DNA of 64,000 bases from Staphylococcus delphini (lineage in GTDB: Bacteria; Bacillota; Bacilli; Staphylococcales; Staphylococcaceae). The notes under the pieces were generated by a model. The model was given only the letters and a program-made list of their open reading frames with translations. It searched no databases and was not told the DNA's origin. Positions within the stretch are counted from its first letter, which is position 1; every line of letters begins with the position of its first letter. A program made the translations under genes and the position numbers. The DNA lies in assembly GCF_900636325.1 (NCBI RefSeq), contig NZ_LR134263.1, positions 1,240,001 through 1,304,000 on the forward strand, given 5' to 3'. Positions 55,581-64,000 of the stretch are shown piece by piece.

Positions 55581-57281
55581 ATGGCATTATATATTATACT
55601 AGCGATTATCATTGTTATTTTGATTGCAATCGGTGTGTTATTTTACATGCGATCAAACAAAAGGTCGATTATTCAATCTGCTGAAGAGAGAAGAGAAAAG
55701 TTAAATGCATTGTCGTATGATGAAAGTTTGGAGAAATTGAAAACGTTACACTTATCTGGTGAAACAAAAAATCAATACGATACATTGAACCAATCATGGA
55801 CGGACACAACAAATAACTATTTGGCACCTGTAGATGAAAAAATCCATGAAGCAGAAATGAATCTAGATAAATTCAAGTTTTCATTAGCTCAAACGGACAT
55901 TGATGATGCACATGCGTTAATGGACCAGTACGAAGCGAAACACCAAGAGTTGGTTAGTCAAGCGGATGAAGTGTACGACATGCATCAACAAAGCGATGAG
56001 ATTTATGAAAGAAGTAAAGATGAATACCGTAAATTGAAGCGCGATGTCCTTGCAAACCGTCATCAATATGGTGAAGCAGCAAGTTTATTGGAAAAGGAAA
56101 TTGAAGGTTTTGAACCAGAATTTGAAGTGTATGAGACGTTAAAAGCTGAAGGTAACTACCAAGAGGCACATACGCACATTCAAGGATTAGATCAAGATAT
56201 CACTTATTTAAAAGAAGATATGAGTGAAATTCCTGATTTAATGCGTGAAGCACAAAAAGAACTTCCGGGTCAATTCCAAGATATTAAATATGGCGTACGT
56301 GATTTGAAAGTAGAAGGTTATGATTTAGATCATGTGAAAGTCGATAGTACATTGCAAGACTTGAAGACGGAACTTAGTTTTGTTGAACCGCTGATCAGTC
56401 GCCTTGAATTAGATGAAGCGAATGACAAACTGGTACAAATTAATGACCGCCTTGATGATATGTATGACTTAATCGAACATGAAGTGAAGTCGAAAAATGC
56501 CGTCGAAGAATCTAAAGAACGTATTACAAATGATTTGTTCCATGCGAAAGATATGAATTACACGTTACAAACTGAAATTGAATATGTGCGTGAAAATTAT
56601 TATATCAATGAAAGTGATGTACAAAGCGTGCGTCAATTTGAAAATGAGATTCAAAATTTAATTTCAGTGTATGACGAAATTTTATCTGAAATGGCGAAAT
56701 CATCCGTACGTTATAGCGAAGTCCAAGATAACTTGAAATATATTGAAGACCATGTTGAAGTCATTAATGCGAAACAAGAAAAGTTACAAAATCATCTCGT
56801 GTCACTAAGAGAAGATGAAGCAGAGGCAGAAGAACATATTTTACGTGTCCAAAGTAAAAAAGAAGAGATTTATCGTCGTTTACTTGCTTCAAATTTAACA
56901 AGTGTGCCAGAACGTTTCATTATTTTGAAAAATGAAATTGATTATGAAGTGCGTGACGTCAATCAACGTTTTAGTGAGCGACCAATTAATGTGCAACAAT
57001 TGAAAGATAAAGTGAACAAAGTCGTCCTTCAAATGAATAAATTTGAAGATGAAGCGAACGATGTGCTCATTAATGCGGTGTACGCGGAACGTTTAATTCA
57101 GTACGGTAATCGTTATCGTAAAGACAACCATGATTTAGATAAGAGCTTGAACGAGGCAGAACGTTTATTCAAAAACAACCGCTACAAACGTTCAAGTGAG
57201 ATTTCAGAACAAGCGCTCGAACAACTTGAGCCTGGTATCGCACAACATATTGAACGAGAAGTGTTAGAACAACAATCTTAA
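55581..57281 (+). CDS. ezrA: Septation ring formation regulator EzrA
   Basis: A membrane protein of 566 aa with one N-terminal transmembrane helix ([21 protein letters not shown]) and a long cytoplasmic spectrin-like coiled-coil region. [20 protein letters not shown] and [18 protein letters not shown] are strongly conserved. EzrA links FtsZ to the wall-synthesis machinery and restricts Z-ring placement. The ATG at 55581 aligns with the S. aureus start; a GTG two codons earlier (55575) is better spaced from AGGAGG and may be used. Confidence 0.95.
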   Translation: MALYIILAIIIVILIAIGVLFYMRSNKRSIIQSAEERREKLNALSYDESLEKLKTLHLSGETKNQYDTLNQSWTDTTNNYLAPVDEKIHEAEMNLDKFKFSLAQTDIDDAHALMDQYEAKHQELVSQADEVYDMHQQSDEIYERSKDEYRKLKRDVLANRHQYGEAASLLEKEIEGFEPEFEVYETLKAEGNYQEAHTHIQGLDQDITYLKEDMSEIPDLMREAQKELPGQFQDIKYGVRDLKVEGYDLDHVKVDSTLQDLKTELSFVEPLISRLELDEANDKLVQINDRLDDMYDLIEHEVKSKNAVEESKERITNDLFHAKDMNYTLQTEIEYVRENYYINESDVQSVRQFENEIQNLISVYDEILSEMAKSSVRYSEVQDNLKYIEDHVEVINAKQEKLQNHLVSLREDEAEAEEHILRVQSKKEEIYRRLLASNLTSVPERFIILKNEIDYEVRDVNQRFSERPINVQQLKDKVNKVVLQMNKFEDEANDVLINAVYAERLIQYGNRYRKDNHDLDKSLNEAERLFKNNRYKRSSEISEQALEQLEPGIAQHIEREVLEQQS

Positions 57282-57307
57282 CAGTTAAATAGAATAATAG
57301 GGTGTAT

Positions 57308-57348
57308 CGGAGCTGGGACATGACGTTTCCCTAGCTCCTTTCTTTTAT
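57308..57348 (+). terminator. ezrA terminator
   Basis: GGAGCTGGGA pairs with TCCCTAGCTCC, followed by TTTCTTTT. Confidence 0.85.
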
Positions 57349-57349
57349 T

Positions 57350-57950
57350 TGATTTAGCATTTTAGCAATTGAAAACGGTTTCGGCTCATCTAAGTGTTTT
57401 TAACCCGCGCATACATAGTTGGAACGAGAGCAGAGTAGCATCATAAACGAAGCAGCATTATTCATCATTCATGTGAAATTGATGACACGTAGCCCTGGTT
57501 TTTAACTTTTAGGATAAACTTACAACAGTGCCCCCCAACGACACACCCGTTTATATCAATTGAGTGAAATATTGGTAATCATGAAGAACGAAACCGAAGT
57601 TAAACGCCAACTAGATACAAATGCTTAGGAAATATAAGCCTCAAAAGCACCACAACCCCTTAAAGTAAAAGAGTAGTGGACTAAAGTTTTTATGATATAT
57701 ACGATAAAAATAAACAGAAAAACGAAATATAACAAATAAATTGCTGAAACTTTTATATGGGGTGTTTTAATTTTTATGACATGGATTATTAATATTTTTT
57801 GGAGAGGCTACTATATTTTAGAGCAATCCCCTATGAAATCTGAGTGGAAAGAGCTGCTGAAACTTTTTTGGCATGGTATGTTAAGGATTTTATGAAATGA
57901 GCGAATAAAAGTTCAGTGGAATGGACATTTAAATTTTTTGGAATGTGGGT
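57350..57950. other. Gene-poor stretch after ezrA
   Basis: No gene is supported. A short frame at about 57777-57896 would encode a tryptophan-rich hydrophobic peptide (TWIINIFWRGYYILEQ...), and a second frame of similar flavour follows (EWTFKFFGMWVAS). These could be pieces of a decayed membrane protein, but no family is recognisable. Confidence 0.3.
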
Positions 57951-57989
57951 AGCTAGTACAATGAAGGCGACATGTCCACTAACAAACTG

Positions 57990-58145
57990 TTGTTGACGAA
58001 AGATTGCCGAAAGGGACGAGACTCTTGAGGGATCAGCTGAACCGGAAAATCCACCAACGCTTCAACAAATGTAATTATTCAATCAAAGCGTTGGTTAGTT
58101 GAAGGATCAGCCCCTAAGAACGCGAGTCCAAGACGGCAATCGTCA
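57990..58145 (-). repeat. Interspersed hairpin element, inverted copy C
   Basis: On the minus strand it shows the same flanks as 7022-7160 (GGGGCTGATCCTTCAACTAA; TGGATTTTCCGG..CAGCTGATCCCTC). Here they enclose a different hairpin, CCAACGCTT with AAGCGTTGG. Conserved flanks with a replaced but still paired stem suggest selection for structure. Confidence 0.7.
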
Positions 58146-58149
58146 GTCA

Positions 58150-58262
58150 ACACAAATGTAAAAAACGAAAAGTGTCAACGCCTTAGTAAACAGAAATGTA
58201 AAAAATCCAAAATGTTCTCAAATAACAGAAATGTTAAAAACCAAAAATGTCCATATCATAAA
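58150..58262 (-). repeat. AAATGT-rich repeats beside the hairpin element
   Basis: AAATGT or close variants occur about six times. On the minus strand these are ACATTT boxes lying upstream of the hairpin element, the same order as the 39-bp repeat and copy A at 6872-7160. Confidence 0.5.
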
Positions 58263-58471
58263 AATCACAGCCCCTTTGTTGATTAGGAAGAAGAGACGTT
58301 CGGGAGTCATTGTTCATTTGACACTGTTTTCATACCATGTACCATAGCCTCGTACCAGACCCAAAAGTTGACCGGAATGATAAAATTTTAGAAAATATCG
58401 AATGGATATGACATCAAACCCACGACTTGTAGTACAATGTAAAATGATATTTAAAGAGAGGAAGTCTGCAC

Positions 58472-59608
58472 ATGTTATATTTTGATAACGCAGCGACGAC
58501 GAAACCCGATCCATCCGTGTTATCGAGTTTTATGAAGGTGAACGAAAAGTTTTTCTATAATCCGAATAGTCCACATGAAAAAGGACAGGAAGTTGAACGT
58601 TTATTACAAAATGCGAGAGACCAAATTAAATCGACGTTGAAGTTAAATGATGAAACACTCATATTTACAAGTGGGGCAACAGAGTCGAACAATATGGCTT
58701 TAAAAGGGGCAGCACATCAGAAAAAGCATTTTGGACGTACCATTATCACGTCGTTACTTGAACATCCGTCTGTATTAGAGGTGATGCGTGAACTTGAGCG
58801 AGAAGGTTTTATCTTAAAGTACATCAATGTGACAGCTGAAGGGCGCATTGACATTGACCATTTGAAGTCACTGTTAACCAATGATGTCATTTTAGTGACG
58901 TGCATGCAAGTGAATAATATTATGGGACAAATGCAGCCTATTGAAGAGATTGTTGAAAGCTTAAAGCCTTATCCGAAAGTGCATTTTCATGTTGATGCGG
59001 TACAAGCACTTGGCAAATGGCCGATTCAAATGACAGGTATTGACAGTTTGTCGTTGAGCGGTCACAAGTTTAATGGTTTGAAGGGTCAAGGTTTACTCAT
59101 TTTAAAAAACTTACATCAAATTTATCCAATCATTCAAGGTGGCGGTCAAGAGTTTGGTTTGCGTAGTGGAACGGTCAATGTCGCAAGTGATGTGGCGTTA
59201 GCGAAAGCCATTCGACTGGCGGAAGATCAACGTGAGGCCTTGATACAAACGTTATCGACATTTACGACTGCATTGCGTGAGATGATTCAAGATTATCCTG
59301 GTGTCGTCATTAATTCACCGGTTGATGCATCACCGCACATTTTAAATTTGGCATTTCCAGGTGTACGGGGTGAAGTATTAGTCAATGCCTTTTCGAAACA
59401 AGGAATTATGCTTTCGACGACGAGTGCATGTTCATCTAAACATTCGAATGTCAATGAAGTATTAAAAGCGATGAACATTTCAGTATCGCGTATTTTAGGA
59501 AGTATCCGTTTGTCATTTGATCGACATACGACCATGCAAGATATTGAGACGTTTAAAGCAGCGTTTCATCAAGTATATAGTGAAGTTGAGGAGTTGTTAG
59601 AAAAATGA
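58472..59608 (+). CDS. Cysteine desulfurase (NifS/IscS family, ThiI partner)
   Basis: A PLP enzyme of 378 aa that strips sulfur from cysteine as a persulfide. The PLP lysine lies in [14 protein letters not shown] near residues 190-203 and the persulfide cysteine in [12 protein letters not shown] near 313-324. It ends with a four-base overlap with thiI, so, like Bacillus NifZ, it is the dedicated sulfur donor for tRNA 4-thiouridine. AGAGGAAG precedes the ATG. Confidence 0.93.
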   Translation: MLYFDNAATTKPDPSVLSSFMKVNEKFFYNPNSPHEKGQEVERLLQNARDQIKSTLKLNDETLIFTSGATESNNMALKGAAHQKKHFGRTIITSLLEHPSVLEVMRELEREGFILKYINVTAEGRIDIDHLKSLLTNDVILVTCMQVNNIMGQMQPIEEIVESLKPYPKVHFHVDAVQALGKWPIQMTGIDSLSLSGHKFNGLKGQGLLILKNLHQIYPIIQGGGQEFGLRSGTVNVASDVALAKAIRLAEDQREALIQTLSTFTTALREMIQDYPGVVINSPVDASPHILNLAFPGVRGEVLVNAFSKQGIMLSTTSACSSKHSNVNEVLKAMNISVSRILGSIRLSFDRHTTMQDIETFKAAFHQVYSEVEELLEK

Positions 59609-60825
59609 TTTATGACCATATATTAGTCCGTTATGGAGAATTAACATTAAAGGGTGGCAATCGTAAAACATTTGTCAGCCAGTTGCGTTCCAATGTCAAA
59701 CGCGCACTCATGCCATTAAAAGGGTATGAAGTGAAAGCGAATCGTGATCGTATGTATATTCAATTAGAACCAGAAGCTGACATTGAAGAAATGATGGTAC
59801 GTATATCGAAAGTGTTCGGTGTCCATTCAATCAGCCCGGTTTTAAAAATAGAAAAATCGATGGATGCGGTGTATGAACACGCACGCTTATTCGCTCAAAA
59901 TTATGAAGCAGGAGACAGTTTCAAAATTGAAGTGAAACGCTCTGACAAAAATTTTGAATATGAAACATTTGCGATCCAACGTATGGTTGGTGGCGAAGTG
60001 CTTAAAAGCAATCCATCACTCCACGTGGATGTTCGCCAACCTGACCATGAAATCAAAGTGGAAGTCCGTCTAGATGCGATATATATGTATGACCGCATTA
60101 TCCCGGCAATTGGTGGCCTACCAGTCGGAACAGGAGGAAAGACGCTGTTAATGTTATCAGGCGGTATTGATTCACCAGTTGCAGGGATGGAAGTGATGCG
60201 CCGTGGCGTGACGATTGAAGCAATTCATTTCCACAGTCCGCCATTTACAAGTGAAAAAGCGAAAGAAAAAGTGATTGAACTCACGCGAATAATGGCGGAA
60301 AGAGTCGGTTCGATCCGTTTACACATTGTGCCATTTACAGAAGTGCAAAAACAAATTCATAAAGTCGTGCATGAACGTTATACGATGACGTCAACACGCC
60401 GCATGATGTTAAGAATTGCCGATAAAGTTGTGCATCAAATTGGGGCTGACGCGATTGTAAACGGTGAAAACTTAGGACAAGTTGCTAGCCAAACATTGAA
60501 AAGTATGTATGCGATTAATGCGGTTACGAACACACCAATTTTACGTCCATTATTGTCATTAGATAAAGAAGAAATCGTGAAAAAGGCAAAAGATATTGGC
60601 ACATTTGAAACGTCTATTCAACCTTATGAAGATTGTTGTACGATTTTCACACCGAAAAACCCAGTGACAGAACCGCAATTTGAAAAAGTATTGCAATATG
60701 AATCTGGTTTTGATTTTGAAGAAATGATTGATAGAGCGGTAGACAATATTGAAACGATTGTGATCGATAAAAACTACCAACGCCATCAAGATGAACAAAA
60801 CGCATGGGATGATGACTTGTTCTAA
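59605..60825 (+). CDS. thiI: tRNA sulfurtransferase ThiI
   Basis: It makes 4-thiouridine at tRNA position 8 and assists thiazole synthesis. It has an N-terminal ferredoxin-like/THUMP region (residues about 1-165) and a PP-loop adenylation motif [11 protein letters not shown] near residues 189-199. The 406-aa protein lacks the C-terminal rhodanese domain of the E. coli enzyme, the usual state in Firmicutes, consistent with direct persulfide transfer from the desulfurase encoded just upstream. Confidence 0.95.
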   Translation: MIYDHILVRYGELTLKGGNRKTFVSQLRSNVKRALMPLKGYEVKANRDRMYIQLEPEADIEEMMVRISKVFGVHSISPVLKIEKSMDAVYEHARLFAQNYEAGDSFKIEVKRSDKNFEYETFAIQRMVGGEVLKSNPSLHVDVRQPDHEIKVEVRLDAIYMYDRIIPAIGGLPVGTGGKTLLMLSGGIDSPVAGMEVMRRGVTIEAIHFHSPPFTSEKAKEKVIELTRIMAERVGSIRLHIVPFTEVQKQIHKVVHERYTMTSTRRMMLRIADKVVHQIGADAIVNGENLGQVASQTLKSMYAINAVTNTPILRPLLSLDKEEIVKKAKDIGTFETSIQPYEDCCTIFTPKNPVTEPQFEKVLQYESGFDFEEMIDRAVDNIETIVIDKNYQRHQDEQNAWDDDLF

Positions 60826-60840
60826 AAAGGGGGATAAACA

Positions 60841-61614
60841 ATGATTTTAGAATGGGATGGGACACTGATTTTAATAATCATTAGTTTAGGCTTTTTAGCG
60901 GCATTTATCGATGCTGTAGTCGGTGGGGGCGGTTTAATATCAATCCCCGCATTACTTGCCATTGGTATGCCACCCGCTGCTGCATTAGGGACGAATAAAT
61001 TAGCGAGCGCATTCGGATCTTTGACGAGTGCGATTCGTTTTATTCGTTCAGGTAAAGTGGATCTCGCTATTGTTGGTAAACTGTTCCCTTTATCTTTTAT
61101 CGCCTCTATTTTAGGTGCAATCGTAGCTGTTTATTTACCTGCTGAACTGTTAAAGCCACTTGTGATTGTCATTTTGTCCATGGTTCTCGTTTATACGTTA
61201 TTGAAAAAAGATTGGGGCAGTATTCGTACATATACTACGCTACCTTTATACAAAATGATTTTATTTACGTGCCTCATTGTGGTCATCGGCTTCTATGATG
61301 GCTTTCTTGGTGGCGGCACAGGGTCATTTTTGCTCTTCGTCTTTTTATTATTAGGTTTTGACTTTTTAAGTGCTGCTGGTAATGCGAAAGTGTTGAATTT
61401 TGCCTCAAACCTAGGTGCGTTACTGTTGTTTATTTACTTAGGCCGTGTCGATTACGTATATGGGTTAAGCATGGGGGTCAGTATGATTGTGGGATCTTAT
61501 GCTGGCGCGATGTTTGCACTTAAAAAAGGCGTCGGTTATGTCAGAATCTTATTCGTTATCGTCACTGTCGTCCTTATTTTAAAAAATGTTTGGAATTACA
61601 TCTCGACACATTAA
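60841..61614 (+). CDS. TSUP (TauE/SafE) family transporter
   Basis: A 257-aa membrane protein with seven to eight hydrophobic helices. The family glycine-rich repeats VGGGGLISIPALLA (about 26-39) and GGGTGSFLLFVFLLLG are present in each half. TSUP proteins move sulfite, sulfonates or related anions. It lies 15 bp after thiI and is probably co-transcribed, which hints at sulfur metabolism, but the substrate is unproven. Confidence 0.85.
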   Translation: MILEWDGTLILIIISLGFLAAFIDAVVGGGGLISIPALLAIGMPPAAALGTNKLASAFGSLTSAIRFIRSGKVDLAIVGKLFPLSFIASILGAIVAVYLPAELLKPLVIVILSMVLVYTLLKKDWGSIRTYTTLPLYKMILFTCLIVVIGFYDGFLGGGTGSFLLFVFLLLGFDFLSAAGNAKVLNFASNLGALLLFIYLGRVDYVYGLSMGVSMIVGSYAGAMFALKKGVGYVRILFVIVTVVLILKNVWNYISTH

Positions 61615-61770
61615 CAAGGATGGGATTGTGCGTGACTGAGATACACATTTTAGGAAACTTTTGATTTACGTTTAATTTTAAAATTCTAATGATTTCTTAC
61701 AGTTATTTGACCTAAAGACTATATTTTTTTGTTATGATAAATTTGAAAACTATTCGAAAGGAAGTTGATT

Positions 61771-62763
61771 ATGTCAAAAAGGATCATAGCGATTATATTA
61801 GCAAGTGTCATCGTACTAGGTGGTATTTTAATGAGTGCCATGACATCGGTTGTATCCTCTTTTGTGAGTGGAGATTTTAACATTAATGAGGAAGCGACAA
61901 GTACCGTTCTTGAGGAAGGTGATAGTCATAAGAAGATTGCAGAAATTGTCGTAGAAGGTGAAATTATCGACACAGGTGCGAGCGGTGGCCTGTTTGGTGG
62001 TGGCGCCGGTTATAATCATCAAGCAGCTTTAAAACAGCTTGAAACGATTAAAAATGACGATTCTATCAAAGGTGTGCTACTCAGCGTTAATAGTCCAGGT
62101 GGCGGTACATATGAAAGTGATGAATTTTATCAAAAAATAAAAGAAGTGAAAGATTCAGGTAAAAAGATATATGTCCAAATGGAAAATTTAGCGGCATCTG
62201 GTGGTTACTACATTTCAGCGCCAGCCGATAAAATTTATGCAGGTCCTCAATCTTTAACAGGTTCAATTGGTGTCATTTCTGAGTCGAAAGATTATTCAGA
62301 GCTTTTGGATAACTTAGGCATCAAAACAAACACGATTAAATCAGGTGCACATAAAGATATTTTAAGTAGTTCACGCAAAATGACAGATGAAGAAAGAGAG
62401 ATTTTACAGTCTATTAATAAAGATAGTTTCGATCAATTTGTGAATGTCGTTAAAGAGGGACGCCATATGTCTGAATCCAAAGTGCGTGAATTGGCAGATG
62501 GACGTATTTATAGTGCACAACAAGCGAAAAGTAATGGTTTGATTGATGCTATCGGTTATAAAGATAAAACTTTGAAAGACTTGAAGAAAGCGATTAAAGT
62601 CGATAATCCAGAAATTGTTACGTTCGACGCTGAAGAAAGTAATTTAACGAGCTTTTTAGGCATGAAATCATTCTTTAATGGTTTACGTGCAGATTTGAAA
62701 GATGTGAAATCTATTATTAATAATGAATCACAAACACGACCAATGTATAAATATGAAGGGTAG
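61771..62763 (+). CDS. sppA: Signal peptide peptidase SppA
   Basis: A membrane-bound S49 serine protease, 330 aa, that degrades cleaved signal peptides. There is an N-terminal transmembrane helix (IIAIILASVIVLGGILMSAM). The catalytic serine is in AGPQSLTGSIGVISE near residue 150 and the lysine in TIKSGAHKDILSS near residue 200. The size fits the short form seen in Bacillus. I chose the ATG at 61771 after AAAGGAAG; a TTG two codons earlier lies closer to the site. Confidence 0.92.
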   Translation: MSKRIIAIILASVIVLGGILMSAMTSVVSSFVSGDFNINEEATSTVLEEGDSHKKIAEIVVEGEIIDTGASGGLFGGGAGYNHQAALKQLETIKNDDSIKGVLLSVNSPGGGTYESDEFYQKIKEVKDSGKKIYVQMENLAASGGYYISAPADKIYAGPQSLTGSIGVISESKDYSELLDNLGIKTNTIKSGAHKDILSSSRKMTDEEREILQSINKDSFDQFVNVVKEGRHMSESKVRELADGRIYSAQQAKSNGLIDAIGYKDKTLKDLKKAIKVDNPEIVTFDAEESNLTSFLGMKSFFNGLRADLKDVKSIINNESQTRPMYKYEG

Positions 62764-62772
62764 GTGATTGAG

Positions 62773-63357
62773 ATGCAACATTCAAATGAATTTAACTATA
62801 ATCCGTCTCAACCCCGCCCAGAGATCTCACGACCAATGAAAGGTCAACAGGCAGAGGGACGTGCGTCACAAACGATTGAAAAACATCGCTATGAACTGGA
62901 TGCGTTTTTCTATGCAGGTTTCGGCAGACGGTTTTTAAGTTATATCATTGACCTTGCGATACTATGGGCTGTAACACAAATCATTTTAAACCCCATTTAT
63001 GCATTAACAGGTATCGACAGTTGGAAATTATGGATTGACAAATTTAGCGTAGGCCATATTCTAGATGTACTTATTTATTTTGTTTACTTTGTATTGATGA
63101 CGAAATACTTTCAACAAACAGTCGGCAAAATGATTCTCGGCATTAAAGTGTATCATCGAAGTTTAACGCGATTGAACTGGTCAGATGTCTTAATGAGAGA
63201 ATGGATCGGCCGTATCATTTCAAATGTCTTCTTCGGTTTACCATACTTAGCTGTACTGTTCACGCCAAAACATATTGGTGTGCATGATTATTTTGCGGAT
63301 ACAGTCGTCGTTAAAAATAAATACCTTCATTATATTAAAGAAACTGAAGGTATATGA
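62773..63357 (+). CDS. RDD family membrane protein
   Basis: A 194-aa protein with an N-terminal hydrophilic part and an RDD domain from about residue 45 (FGRRFLSYIIDLAILWAV, with the arginine and aspartate that name the family) with three hydrophobic helices. The function is unknown; some RDD proteins act in ion homeostasis. It starts just after sppA (stop at 62761-62763), with AGGTG seven bases before the ATG at 62773, so both are probably one transcription unit. Confidence 0.85.
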   Translation: MQHSNEFNYNPSQPRPEISRPMKGQQAEGRASQTIEKHRYELDAFFYAGFGRRFLSYIIDLAILWAVTQIILNPIYALTGIDSWKLWIDKFSVGHILDVLIYFVYFVLMTKYFQQTVGKMILGIKVYHRSLTRLNWSDVLMREWIGRIISNVFFGLPYLAVLFTPKHIGVHDYFADTVVVKNKYLHYIKETEGI

Positions 63358-63420
63358 CGTGATAACAACTGATTAACACGATATAATAGTAAAGTAATCT
63401 ATTTAAGGGAGGCAGTATTG

Positions 63421-63915
63421 ATGGCACAAATTACATTTAAACAAAACCCTGTTGAATTACTAGGTCAAGAAGTTAACGTTGGGGACCAAGCTCCAGATTT
63501 CACAGTAGTAGACAATAGTTTACAACCTGTGACACTTGCAACATATGATGGCAAGAAAAAATTAGTCAACGTTGTTCCTTCTCTTGACACAGGTGTATGT
63601 GATCAACAGACACGTAAGTTCAATGAAGAAGCAAGTGCTGAAGATGGTTATGTATTAACGATTTCTATGGACTTACCATTTGCGCAACAAAGATGGTGTG
63701 CATCAAGTGGATTAGACAACGTCATTACATTAAGTGATTATCAAAGTCGTTCATTTGGTCAAAACTACGGTGTGATTATGGACGGTTTACAATTATTAGC
63801 ACGTTCAGTATTTGTATTAGACGAAAATAATAAAGTCGTATATAAAGAGATTGTAGCAGAGGGTACGGATTCCCCTAACTTTGAAGCAGCACTTGAAGCT
63901 TATCGCAACATTTAA
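63421..63915 (+). CDS. tpx: Thiol peroxidase
   Basis: An atypical 2-Cys peroxiredoxin of 164 aa that reduces hydroperoxides with thioredoxin. The peroxidatic cysteine is in [15 protein letters not shown] near residue 60 and the resolving cysteine in [10 protein letters not shown] near residue 94. AGGGAGG precedes the ATG at 63421. The order sppA-RDD-tpx-ytxK-like is also known from Bacillus. Confidence 0.95.
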   Translation: MAQITFKQNPVELLGQEVNVGDQAPDFTVVDNSLQPVTLATYDGKKKLVNVVPSLDTGVCDQQTRKFNEEASAEDGYVLTISMDLPFAQQRWCASSGLDNVITLSDYQSRSFGQNYGVIMDGLQLLARSVFVLDENNKVVYKEIVAEGTDSPNFEAALEAYRNI

Positions 63916-63951
63916 TTGAGGATGAATGACCAAGTTGAGGGGAGATTCGGT

Positions 63952-64000
63952 ATGTCAGAATTAACCTACTTTAATCATAGTTTTTCTGGCACACCCTATC
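63952..64000 (+). CDS. Start of a YtxK-like methyltransferase gene (truncated by window)
   Basis: Only the first 16 codons are inside the window (MSELTYFNHSFSGTPY). The ATG is preceded by GAGGGGAG. The identity as a ytxK-type adenine-specific methyltransferase-like gene is inferred from its position after tpx, as in Bacillus and S. aureus, not from the residues seen. Confidence 0.5.
   Translation, partial: MSELTYFNHSFSGTPY

Overview
The window is chromosomal DNA of a low-GC Gram-positive coccus. Gene content, gene order and product sequences are those of Staphylococcus: a rot-type SarA-family regulator, leuS, murJ, pepV-dat, trmB, an sftA/ftsK-type translocase gene next to murC, ccpA, acuA-acuC, acsA, fhs, tyrS, htrA, serA, rpsD, ezrA, thiI, sppA and tpx. 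The region around ytqA/ytqB/yttB, ytpP-Q-R-sftA-murC and acuA/acuC/acsA/ccpA is also recognisable from Bacillus. I cannot fix the species; the interspersed repeats and loose similarity to S. aureus proteins suggest a non-aureus staphylococcus.

Layout. 1-6.8 kb: rot, the tRNA wobble-modification pair mnmL-mnmM, an MFS transporter, a leucine T-box with leuS, and a rhodanese. 6.8-7.95 kb: about 1.1 kb of non-coding repeats (39-bp tandem repeat, duplicated hairpin elements). 8-19.9 kb: flavoprotein, lipid II flippase, pseudouridine synthase, PepV, D-amino acid aminotransferase, TrmB, lactonase-like MBL protein, M42 peptidase and thioredoxin. 20-28 kb: ytpQ-ytpR-sftA-murC and two envelope proteins. 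28-37 kb: aroA (chorismate mutase/DAHP synthase) and the carbon/acetate block ccpA, acuC, acuA, acsA, fhs. 37-47.8 kb: a glycosyltransferase, a tyrosine T-box with tyrS, htrA, a plsC-like gene, a HAD hydrolase, serA with an aminotransferase, an OsmC protein, a GDPD and an ornithine cyclodeaminase-like gene.

About 48.1-54.05 kb is a decayed prophage head module inserted beside rpsD, and it is the most interesting part. It has a portal fragment, a MuF-type head protein whose C-terminus looks like a polymorphic toxin type 50 (Ntox50) domain, and five copies (one frameshifted) of a 64-65 aa LSm-like gene that sits where an immunity gene would. Each upstream copy is preceded by a 39-codon stump of the toxin tip. 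A second MuF fragment carries an unrelated tip followed by an 81-aa candidate immunity gene. Three copies of a roughly 170-bp repeat separate the cassettes, followed by a scaffold gene and a truncated capsid gene. I read this as a toxin-tip/immunity cassette array built by recombination within a phage head operon.

54.1-64 kb: rpsD, free-methionine sulfoxide reductase, ezrA, a second repeat-rich gene desert (57.3-58.4 kb), the cysteine desulfurase/ThiI pair, a TSUP transporter, sppA, an RDD protein, tpx, and the first codons of a ytxK-like methyltransferase.

Regulation visible in the sequence: T-boxes with specifier codons CTT (leuS) and TAC (tyrS); strong promoters with cre-like sites at acsA and ccpA; and many intrinsic terminators between convergent genes.
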